In this document: one piece after another, positions 1-5,605 of the stretch
How positions within the stretch are numbered: the stretch's first letter is position 1
Layout: every line of letters begins with the position of its first letter
From: Chloroflexota bacterium
GTDB taxonomy: Bacteria > Chloroflexota > Anaerolineae > VGOG01
DNA: 6,541 nt
Direction: 5' to 3'
Assembly: GCA_030615705.1 (NCBI GenBank)
Contig: JAUWYT010000093.1
Coordinates: 1-6,541, forward strand
The notes under the pieces: generated by a model
Told to the model about the DNA's origin: nothing
Databases searched by the model: none
Seen by the model: only the letters and a program-made list of their open reading frames with translations
Translations under genes and position numbers: made by a program

Positions 1-158
1 ACCCGCGCCGTCTGCTGCAGGTCAATATCCACCTTGGTCAGCAGGAAGTAGAGGACAGCGAAGGCGACGACGAAGGAGAGAAGGGTCTGAAGGTTCAAGA
101 ACCTTCGGCCAAGGGATATCTCGGCCGGGGCTTCGCTCTGCTGGGTAGTCAAAGGCAT
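1..158 (-). CDS. N-terminal fragment of a probable flippase-like (UPF0104 / lysylphosphatidylglycerol synthase TM-type) membrane protein
   Basis: Reading leftward from an ATG at 158-156, 52 complete codons stay open to the window edge, so the gene is cut off. The start is supported by AAAGGAGA at 173-166, with GGAG 8 bases from the ATG. The visible protein has a polar N-terminus (about 1-24, starting MPLTTQQSEAPAE) and one clear hydrophobic helix (about 25-41, LLSFVVAFAVLYFLL), followed by TKVDIDL. A short polar lead, a first helix and a [K/R]VD[L/I] sequence just after it are typical of the UPF0104 family of multi-helix membrane proteins thought to handle lipid or polyprenyl substrates. The family call rests on one helix and its flank only. 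It is separated by 157 bases from the hydrogenase operon and is probably not functionally linked. Start and frame are secure; identity is tentative. Confidence 0.6.
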   Translation of the reverse strand, partial: MPLTTQQSEAPAEISLGRRFLNLQTLLSFVVAFAVLYFLLTKVDIDLQQTAR

Positions 159-315
159 AGGATTTTCTCCTTTGTTTGCAGTAAGCGGCTCGGTGCCTGC
201 TTAGTAAGCGTTCAGTGTCCCTGCAACCGTGGGTGCGGTTTTAACATTCGGCCGGTGGCGACGATCCTCCTCCCCCTGTGAGGGGGAGGCTGGGAGGGGG
301 CGGGACTAACGGCCA
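159..315. other. Intergenic gap between the hydrogenase operon and the downstream membrane-protein gene
   Basis: No open frame with a ribosome binding site lies here. The gap contains a GC-rich hairpin (269-289) just past the operon end, two copies of AGTAAGCG (180-187 and 203-210, 23 bases apart) upstream of the gene at 158, and that gene's Shine-Dalgarno site (166-173). I see no convincing -35/-10 pair on the minus strand, so whether the left-hand gene has its own promoter or is read through from the operon is open. Confidence 0.6.
269..289. repeat. GC-rich perfect hairpin after the operon end (possible terminator or REP-like element)
   Basis: CCTCCCCCT (269-277) and AGGGGGAGG (281-289) pair perfectly over 9 bp around a GTG loop. 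It begins 27 bases past the TAG stop of the large-subunit gene in the direction of transcription. No T-run follows it on the minus strand, so it is not a canonical intrinsic terminator. The flank on the large-subunit side (290-304) continues with GCTGGGAGGGGG, giving a G-rich tail. This looks like a dispersed extragenic palindrome that may stabilise the mRNA 3' end or help termination; function is inferred. Confidence 0.5.
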
Positions 316-1401
316 CTAGCGGTCGGCACAGGCGATGCAAAGGTCAATGGCCGCCAGGACGATGGGGCCGTCAGCGATGTGGGCCTCTTTGAGCATGTGC
401 GGTATGGCCACCAGGTTGGCCAGGGTCGGCGTCCTCATCTTGACCCTCGCCGGCCTCTCTGTGCCGTCGCTCTTGATGTAATAGATGAGCTCCCCCCGTG
501 GCGCCTCCACCCGGCTGATCACCTCGCCAGGGGGAACACGGCGGCGCACTTTGACCCGCACCTCGCCCTGCGGCGAATTTTGAAGCGCATAGCGCACCAT
601 GCGCACGCTCTCGATGACCTCCTTCACCCGCACCACCGTCCGGGCCAGGGCGTCGCCCTCGCTGGCGGTTACCACCTCGAAGGGCAATTCCTCATAGGCG
701 GCGTAGGGATCGTCCCGCCGCACATCGCGGTCAACTCCAGAGGCGCGGGTAGTGGGGCCCACCACACACAGGGCCCGGCCGTCCTCCCTGGAGAGATACC
801 CCACCCCATGAGTGCGGGCCACGAAGGTGGACTCGGTGGTCACCAACCCCAGGTAGTAGTGCGCCTGCTCTTCCAGATAGTCGAGCCGCTTAAGTATACT
901 TTCGATGTGAGCTTGGGTGAAATCAATGCGCACTCCGCCGATGGTGTTGACGGCGTGGTTTATGCGGTTGCCGGAGATCTCCTCCAGGATGTCCAGCACC
1001 GTCTCCCGGTCCCGCCAGGTGTACATGAAGAGCGTCTCGAAGCCAGCGTCGCGGCCCAACACCCCCAGCCAGAGCATATGACTGTGGATGCGCTCCAGCT
1101 CGCAGACGATGGTGCGGATGTAGAGTGCCCGCCGTGGGACCTCGACCCCCAGAAGCTCCTCCACTCCCTGACAGAAGGCGGTGGTGTGGATGTGGGAGCA
1201 GATGCCGCAGATCCGCTCGACGAGGTAGAGGTCCTGGATGTAGGTGCGCTCCTGGCAGGCCCGCTCGATGCCCCGATGCACGTAGCCCATCCTGATGTGG
1301 GTTTCGAGCACCCGCTCCCCCTCCACCCGGAAGCGAAAGCCCAGGGGTTCCTTGAGGGCCGGGTGCTGCGGCCCGATGGGAATGAGAAGGCGTTGAGCCA
1401 C
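316..1401 (-). CDS. Group 4 [NiFe]-hydrogenase large subunit (NuoD/MbhL/EchE-like)
   Basis: A 361-residue catalytic subunit predicted to carry the Ni-Fe active site that interconverts H+ and H2 on the cytoplasmic side of a membrane complex. The N-terminal motif RICGICSHIHT (63-73) gives C65 and C68, and the C-terminal motif DLCIACADR (353-361) gives C355 and C358; together these are the four metal ligands. Complex I NuoD lacks these pairs, so this is a hydrogenase-type protein. Other conserved elements are GPQHP (10-14), HRGIE (42-46) and the PRGE segment (301-304), whose arginine lies by the active site in this family. The usual DPCxxC is DLCxxC here. The protein ends at the arginine where many large subunits are cleaved during maturation, so no C-terminal peptide needs removal, as in EchE and CooH. 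The start is GTG at 1401, with GGAG 7 bases upstream and one base after the preceding stop. It is the last gene of the operon. Confidence 0.9.
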   Translation of the reverse strand: MAQRLLIPIGPQHPALKEPLGFRFRVEGERVLETHIRMGYVHRGIERACQERTYIQDLYLVERICGICSHIHTTAFCQGVEELLGVEVPRRALYIRTIVCELERIHSHMLWLGVLGRDAGFETLFMYTWRDRETVLDILEEISGNRINHAVNTIGGVRIDFTQAHIESILKRLDYLEEQAHYYLGLVTTESTFVARTHGVGYLSREDGRALCVVGPTTRASGVDRDVRRDDPYAAYEELPFEVVTASEGDALARTVVRVKEVIESVRMVRYALQNSPQGEVRVKVRRRVPPGEVISRVEAPRGELIYYIKSDGTERPARVKMRTPTLANLVAIPHMLKEAHIADGPIVLAAIDLCIACADR

Positions 1402-1402
1402 G

Positions 1403-1849
1403 TTAGTTCTCCTCAGGCGGCGACCAATCCTTCAGCAGCGGGTGCCCATCCTCCCAACCCTCCGGAAGCACCAGGGGGCTGAGGTCGGGATGCTCCTCGA
1501 ATTCCACCCCCAGGAGGTCGTGCACCTCCCGCTCGTAGAAAAGGGCGCCAGGCACGATGTCCGTCAGCGTCTTGATGCGCGGCTGGTGGTGGGGGAGCGT
1601 GATCTTCACCGTGAAGCAGACGTCACGATCCCAGAAGTGGTAGAGAAGCTCGATTTCCTCGCCGGTGTCCACCCCGGTGATGGTGGAGAGGTGCCGGATG
1701 TCGAAGCGTTTCACCAGCGCCTCCACCACGTCGTGCAGCTCCTCCCGCTTCACGGTGAAGAAGGCGCGGTGGGGGCGGGGCACCCAGGCCTGGCCGATGT
1801 GCTCCCCCAGGGCTTCTTTCAGCTTCTTGAGCAGAGTTCTCGCCGGCAT
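1403..1849 (-). CDS. NuoC-like 30 kDa subunit of the hydrogenase complex (MbhK/EchD-like)
   Basis: A 148-residue soluble protein of the complex I 30 kDa family, which bridges the small and large subunits in the peripheral arm and binds no cofactor. The family signature EREVHDLLGVEF (106-117) is followed by the conserved EHPDLSPLVLPEGW (119-132) and a short acidic tail ending DWSPPEEN. The length suits a stand-alone NuoC domain rather than a NuoCD fusion. The ATG at 1849 directly abuts the TGA of the upstream gene with no intervening base. GGAGG lies 8 bases before the ATG inside the end of that gene, so translation is probably coupled. The next gene starts one base after this stop. Family assignment is secure; assignment to a hydrogenase rather than a respiratory dehydrogenase comes from the neighbouring catalytic subunits. 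Confidence 0.9.
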   Translation of the reverse strand: MPARTLLKKLKEALGEHIGQAWVPRPHRAFFTVKREELHDVVEALVKRFDIRHLSTITGVDTGEEIELLYHFWDRDVCFTVKITLPHHQPRIKTLTDIVPGALFYEREVHDLLGVEFEEHPDLSPLVLPEGWEDGHPLLKDWSPPEEN

Positions 1850-2269
1850 TCAGATACCCTCCAGTAATTTCACCAGCCCGTCAATGATGGCCTCGGGCTT
1901 GGTGGGGCATCCTGGCACGTACATATCCACGGGGATGACCTGGTCAATCCCGCCCAGGACGTTGTAGCAGCCGCGGAAGACCCCGCCGGAACAGGCACAG
2001 CTTCCGATGGCCACGACCCATTTGGGCTCCGGCATCTGCTCGTAGATGCGTAAGAGCCTGTCCCTGGCCTGCCTGGTGACCGGGCCGGCGCAGACCAGGA
2101 CGTCGGCGTGACGGGGAGTGGCCTTCTGCAGGATGCCCAGCCTCTCCACGTCGAAGCGGGGGGTGAGGGCGTCCAGAAGCTCGATATCGCAGCCGTTGCA
2201 GCCGCCGGTGTTGAAATGCAGTATCCAGGGAGACTTGCGCCTCGCCCAGCGGATCAAACCGTCGAGCAT
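1850..2269 (-). CDS. Group 4 [NiFe]-hydrogenase small subunit (NuoB/MbhJ/EchC-like)
   Basis: A 139-residue iron-sulfur subunit that passes electrons to or from the Ni-Fe site through one proximal [4Fe-4S] cluster. Ligands visible are C24 and C27 in GGCNGCDIE (22-30), C91 in GSCACSGG (89-96) and C121 in VPGCPTKPEAI (118-128). The spaced CNGC pair is hydrogenase-like and differs from the adjacent double cysteine of complex I NuoB. There is no Tat signal, as expected for a cytoplasmic-side subunit. I chose ATG at 2269 because GGAGG (2275-2279) lies 5 bases upstream. A GTG at 2281 in the same frame would add four residues but has no good ribosome site. It starts 12 bases after the upstream stop and abuts the NuoC-like gene. 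Confidence 0.9.
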   Translation of the reverse strand: MLDGLIRWARRKSPWILHFNTGGCNGCDIELLDALTPRFDVERLGILQKATPRHADVLVCAGPVTRQARDRLLRIYEQMPEPKWVVAIGSCACSGGVFRGCYNVLGGIDQVIPVDMYVPGCPTKPEAIIDGLVKLLEGI

Positions 2270-2274
2270 GGACA

Positions 2275-2279
2275 CCTCC
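2275..2279 (-). promoter_or_regulatory. Ribosome binding site that fixes the small-subunit start
   Basis: On the minus strand GGAGG stands 5 bases before the ATG at 2269. It overlaps the alternative GTG codon at 2281-2279 and lies past it, so it cannot serve that GTG. This decides in favour of the 139-residue product. Confidence 0.75.
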
Positions 2280-2281
2280 AC

Positions 2282-2623
2282 TCAATCCGTTGGCCTCTGC
2301 ATCCCCATCAAAGCATACACGCTCACCCCGATGCCGGCCAGGTAGATGGTAGCCAGCCAGGCTGACGCACCGTCACGGGGTGCAGTGGCCACCACCAGGG
2401 CGGCCAGGTGCAGGATGGCGAAAAGCAAAGCCAGGTACAAGAAGGCCCCATAGGAGGGCGCCACCCTCTGGGCCGGGATGTCCTCCCCGCAGGCGTAGGT
2501 GGCCCGCTTGCCCGGATGGGGCTTTCCCGGAGCGGCGATGGCCCCTCCCAGCCGATATATCCCGTAGCCGATGGCCAGAAAAGCGATGAAGGCCACTGGC
2601 GGGGAGAGGATGATAGTTTCCAT
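2282..2623 (-). CDS. NuoA-like small membrane subunit
   Basis: A 113-residue protein with three predicted membrane helices (about 5-28, 58-81 and 87-107). The loop after the first helix contains YACGEDIP (43-50), which matches the YECGEDP-type segment of NuoA, and the second helix starts after R53 with YGAFLYLALLFAI (58-70). In complex I this subunit packs against NuoH near the quinone cavity. Its counterpart in a hydrogenase complex would join catalytic arm to membrane arm. The acidic pair that follows in NuoA (the FDVE region) reads LHLA here (71-74). ATG at 2623 is three bases beyond the preceding TGA, with GAGG 6 bases upstream of it. Its position between the antiporter subunit and the small subunit matches mbhI in Mbh operons. 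The resemblance to NuoA is short, so the assignment is good but not certain. Confidence 0.75.
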   Translation of the reverse strand: METIILSPPVAFIAFLAIGYGIYRLGGAIAAPGKPHPGKRATYACGEDIPAQRVAPSYGAFLYLALLFAILHLAALVVATAPRDGASAWLATIYLAGIGVSVYALMGMQRPTD

Positions 2624-2626
2624 CTC

Positions 2627-4129
2627 TCACCTCAACATCTCGAAAATAAATGCCTGTGCCGGGAGCGCCAGCGCCAGCCCCGGCCGGGGGTAAAGGCCCA
2701 AGATCAGCACCAGCGCCGCCAACACCACCAGCGGCAGCGCCATCCAGGGCGAGATTCGGATCTGGGGTAAGACTTCCGAAGTCTCAGAGACTTCGGAAGT
2801 CTTCCGTGTGAACAGCGTGCCGATGAGCGGCAGGTAGTAACCCAGCGCCAGCAGGCTGTTGACCACGAAGGCGACCAATCCCAGGTAGCCGAGGGCGTCG
2901 GCGGCCTGCACGCCGCCGGTCAGCACGAACCACTTGGCGGCGAAGCCGGCCAGCGGCGGCACGCCAGCCAATCCCGCCAGCGCCACGCTGAAGGCCACGG
3001 CCACCAGCGGCATACGCGCGGCCGTCCCGCGCAGCTCTGTGATCCGGGTGGCGTCGCAGTAGAAGTGACAGACCCCCGTGCACAGGAAAGCCAATCCCTT
3101 CATCGCCGCGTGGGCCAGCAGCAGAAAGAAGCCGGCCTGGATGGCCCACGGCACATCGCAGCGCAACCCGATGCCCACGCTCAACATGATATACCCCATC
3201 TGCGCAATCGTCGAATAGGCCAGCAGCCGCTTGGTGTGGGTCTGTACCAGCGCCAGCCCGTTGCCCAACGTCATATTGAGCAGCGAGAGCACAATCAGCA
3301 GCGTCCCCAGACCGCGCGCCGGAAAGCCCAGCCCCAGGCTGATTTTGAGCAGCGCGTAAAAGGCGCTCTGGATGACGATGCCGGAGAGCATGGCACTGAT
3401 GCTGCTGGGCGCCCGCCCGTGGGCGTCGGGCAGCCAGGTGTGGAGGGGGACGATGGCGCTTTTGATGCCGAAGCCCACCAGGAAGCAGCCCATCCCGGCG
3501 CGGGCCCATGGCCCCGGCACGCCCATCGCCTGCGGCAGCGCCAGCGTCCCCGTCTCGCGATAGACGAACGAGATGCCCATCAGGATGATGACCGTGCCCA
3601 CGCTGCCCATCACCAGATATTTGAAGCCGGCCTCAATGGCCGTGGCGAGGCGGCGGCGAAAGGCGACCAGTACGTAGGCGGCGGCGCTCATCAACTCGCA
3701 AAACACGTAGAGGTTGAACAGGTCGGCCGCCAACACCATGCCCACCAGGCCGGCCACCAGCAACAGCAGCAGCGGGTAGTAGGTTTCGTAGCGATGGTCG
3801 AGCGCCAGGTAACGACCGGAGTAGAGCGCCACCAGCAGCCCCAGACCCAGCGCTACGCCTGCCACCACCAACCCGCCGGGGTCAGCGCGCAGGAAGGCCC
3901 CACCCTCTCCGAGGTGGCCCCAGGCCGGCAGCCCTTCAGCAGTGCTCAGGGTTGCCCGCGTGATAAGGAAGAGCGGTGCCAGCGCCACCAGCGCCACCGC
4001 GAAGACCAGCGCCGTGACCAGCGCCAGCAGGTCGTTGCGGCTGGTCAACAGCCGCGCCACCAGGTAGACGATGAACGCGCCAGTGGCCAGGCAGGCCAGC
4101 GGCAGCACCACCCACACGTCGCCCGTCAC
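2627..4129 (-). CDS. NuoN/MrpD/MbhH-like proton- or sodium-translocating membrane subunit
   Basis: A 500-residue, very hydrophobic protein of the antiporter-like family of complex I and Mrp, with about 14 helices expected. Visible landmarks are E145 in FCELMSAAAYVLV (helix 5), K223 in GFGIKSAIVPLHTWLPDAH (helix 7), HGRAPSSISAMLSG (237-250), K344 in HAAMKGLAF (340-348) and K399 in PPLAGFAAKWFV (helix 12). HGRAPSS and the helix-12 lysine favour the MrpD/MbhH branch over NuoM. Its role is ion transfer across the membrane arm. I chose GTG at 4129 because GGAGG lies 6 bases upstream and the GTGA overlaps the preceding stop by four bases, a usual coupling arrangement. The frame stays open far upstream of this start, but that stretch lies inside the previous gene and has no family resemblance. 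Residues 443-454 come from a palindromic insert. The helix-8 lysine is replaced by Q254. Confidence 0.88.
   Translation of the reverse strand: MTGDVWVVLPLACLATGAFIVYLVARLLTSRNDLLALVTALVFAVALVALAPLFLITRATLSTAEGLPAWGHLGEGGAFLRADPGGLVVAGVALGLGLLVALYSGRYLALDHRYETYYPLLLLLVAGLVGMVLAADLFNLYVFCELMSAAAYVLVAFRRRLATAIEAGFKYLVMGSVGTVIILMGISFVYRETGTLALPQAMGVPGPWARAGMGCFLVGFGIKSAIVPLHTWLPDAHGRAPSSISAMLSGIVIQSAFYALLKISLGLGFPARGLGTLLIVLSLLNMTLGNGLALVQTHTKRLLAYSTIAQMGYIMLSVGIGLRCDVPWAIQAGFFLLLAHAAMKGLAFLCTGVCHFYCDATRITELRGTAARMPLVAVAFSVALAGLAGVPPLAGFAAKWFVLTGGVQAADALGYLGLVAFVVNSLLALGYYLPLIGTLFTRKTSEVSETSEVLPQIRISPWMALPLVVLAALVLILGLYPRPGLALALPAQAFIFEMLR
2769..2803. repeat. Palindromic insert in a loop of the NuoN-like gene
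   Basis: Two 17-bp arms (2769-2785 and 2787-2803) are perfect reverse complements around a single A. Each arm is itself a smaller palindrome, AGACTTC-N-GAAGTCT. In frame it codes for KTSEVSETSEVL (residues 443-454), a hydrophilic stretch in the loop before the last helix. Structure and position suggest a small mobile palindrome rather than a functional protein motif. Confidence 0.75.
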
Positions 4130-5595
4130 CAGTTGCCTCCCAGGATCAACGTCAACCCGTGGGCCACCCAGTCGAAGACCGGCGCCGGGAAGAGCCCCGC
4201 GATGAGAGCGAACGCAGCCAGCAAGACCGTTGGTACCACCATCGCCCAAGGCTGTCGGTTTACCGTCAGCCCCTCCGGGCGAGCGCCGAAGAAGATGCGC
4301 CCCACGAACCAGAGGGCGTAGGCCACTGTCAGCAGCGACCCGAACAGCGTCAGGATCGAGAGCCCTACCTGGGCGGTGTGAAAGCCGCCGGAGAAGATCA
4401 TCCACTCGCTGGTGAAGATGCAAAAGGGCGGCATACCGGCGATGGCCAGCGCACCTACAGCGGTGCACAGCGCCACCAGAGACATCGCGCCCCCGAGGCC
4501 GCCCAGCTCCCCGATGCGCCGCCGCGCTGTAGCGCGTATCACCAGCCCGGTGCACATAAAGAGCAGCGCCTTGACGATGGCGTGGTAGATGACGTGCAGC
4601 GTCGCCCCGGCGATCCCGTCGTAGGTCAGCGTGCCCAGCCCAAAGAGGATGTACCCCATCTGGCTGACGCTGGAATAGGCGATGATGCGCTTGATGTCCT
4701 GCTCGGCCAGAGCCATCAGCGCGCCGTAGAGCTCGGAGACAATGCCCGCCACCATCATCGGCACGGCAAAGGGGGCCATCTGGGCCGGCGAGAAGATGCT
4801 CAGGGGGAAGCGGAGTATGCCGTAGGTGCCCATGCTGAGCATTGCCGCCGCGAGCATGATGGTGACCGGCATCGGGGCCACGGCGTGGGCGTCGGGCAGC
4901 CAGAGATGCAGCGGGAAGATGGCCATCTTGACGCAGAAGCCGATGATGAAGAACATGGTCACGGTCGTCACCAGGCCGGGGGCTAACGTGACACCCGCTC
5001 GCAGGCTCGAGAAACTGTCGCTCCCAGTGGCGTCGTAGAGCACGATCAGCCCCACCAGCACCATCAGTGACCCCAGGTGGGTGAAGATGAAGTATTTGAG
5101 TGCCACCGCGCCCCGGCGCTCGCCCTCGCCCCAGATGGCGATCAGCGCGCAGGAGGCCACCAGCATCAGCTCCCAGAAGATGTAGAACAGGAACATATCG
5201 TCGGCCAGGGTGGTGCCGGACATCCCTACGGCAAAGAGCATCAGCAGGGCGTAGAAAAACGGGGTCCTCTCGTCCGGGCGATGGTAGCCCCAGGCGTAGA
5301 CGACGGCCATCAGCGTCACGGCCGCCTCGGTGACCAGGAAGGGGAGGGCCAGCCAGTCCAGGTGGAGCGCCAGGCGGATGTGCGCCGCCGGGATCCATTC
5401 GAAGCCGAGCGTGGGGACCTCGCCGCGCTGGAGCGCGGGTAGCAGGGCGAAAGTGGAGGCCAGCGAGAGCGCCGCAGCCAGGCCTGCGATCCAACCCGCC
5501 ATACGCGCGCCGCGGCCGCGCAGCAGGGAGAGCAACAGCGCCGCCGCCAGCGGCGCGCCCAGGATGGTCACCAGCCACACTGTCTCTATATTCAT
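4126..5595 (-). CDS. NuoM-like proton-translocating membrane subunit
   Basis: A 489-residue polytopic membrane protein of the NuoL/M/N family, close to the usual NuoM length. Landmarks are E142 in FYIFWELMLV (helix 5), K223 in GFCVKMAIFPLHLWLPDAH (helix 7), AYSSVSQMGYILFG (306-319), K342 in HAIVKALLF (338-346) and E397 in PPFCIFTSEWMIF (helix 12). The glutamate in helix 12, where NuoL and NuoN have lysine, is the NuoM pattern. Position 254, where NuoM has its helix-8 lysine, reads Ser in MLSMGTYG. I chose ATG at 5595 because AAAGGAGG lies just upstream; an in-frame ATG seven codons earlier overlaps the preceding gene and is less well placed. The gene starts 10 bases after the NuoL-like stop and overlaps the next start by four bases. 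It is expected to conduct H+ or Na+ in the membrane arm. Confidence 0.9.
   Translation of the reverse strand: MNIETVWLVTILGAPLAAALLLSLLRGRGARMAGWIAGLAAALSLASTFALLPALQRGEVPTLGFEWIPAAHIRLALHLDWLALPFLVTEAAVTLMAVVYAWGYHRPDERTPFFYALLMLFAVGMSGTTLADDMFLFYIFWELMLVASCALIAIWGEGERRGAVALKYFIFTHLGSLMVLVGLIVLYDATGSDSFSSLRAGVTLAPGLVTTVTMFFIIGFCVKMAIFPLHLWLPDAHAVAPMPVTIMLAAAMLSMGTYGILRFPLSIFSPAQMAPFAVPMMVAGIVSELYGALMALAEQDIKRIIAYSSVSQMGYILFGLGTLTYDGIAGATLHVIYHAIVKALLFMCTGLVIRATARRRIGELGGLGGAMSLVALCTAVGALAIAGMPPFCIFTSEWMIFSGGFHTAQVGLSILTLFGSLLTVAYALWFVGRIFFGARPEGLTVNRQPWAMVVPTVLLAAFALIAGLFPAPVFDWVAHGLTLILGGNW
4136..4140 (-). promoter_or_regulatory. Ribosome binding site for the NuoN-like gene
   Basis: GGAGG on the minus strand lies within the last codons of the NuoM-like gene, 6 bases before the GTG at 4129. 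Together with the GTGA stop/start overlap it fixes the start of the 500-residue protein, although the same frame has no stop codon for a long way further upstream. Confidence 0.75.
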
Positions 5596-5599
5596 GTCC

Positions 5600-5604
5600 C
5601 CTCC
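5600..5604 (-). promoter_or_regulatory. Ribosome binding site for the NuoM-like gene, next to the upstream stop
   Basis: Reading minus, TAAAGGAGG joins the TAA stop of the NuoL-like gene (5608-5606) directly to GGAGG (5604-5600), followed by GGAC and the ATG at 5595. The placement argues for translational coupling and for choosing this ATG over the one seven codons upstream. Confidence 0.75.
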
Positions 5605-5605
5605 T

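Noticed and set aside
89..106. Palindrome GAAGGTTC-AA-GAACCTTC in the left-hand gene
   Set aside because: Only 8-bp arms, without the AGAC/GTCT ends or nested symmetry of the other two elements, and it lies in an ordinary-looking N-terminal coding stretch; chance is adequate.
198..226. Possible promoter TTGCAG, 17 bases, TAAGCA on the minus strand
   Set aside because: The -10 box matches the consensus at too few positions to support a call.
379..1482. Long plus-strand open frame opposite the large-subunit gene
   Set aside because: It mirrors a well-supported gene with full family motifs, has no family resemblance and results from high-GC codon use, which removes stops from antisense frames.
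3065..4321. Long plus-strand open frame rich in Gln, His and Arg
   Set aside because: Composition is typical of an antisense frame of hydrophobic membrane-protein genes; the minus-strand antiporter subunits explain the region.
4130..5578. Upstream extension of the NuoN-like frame to a 983-residue protein
   Set aside because: The extension lies out of frame within the NuoM-like gene, is Arg/Ala/Gly/Pro-rich with no membrane helices, and a good ribosome site marks GTG at 4129 as the start.
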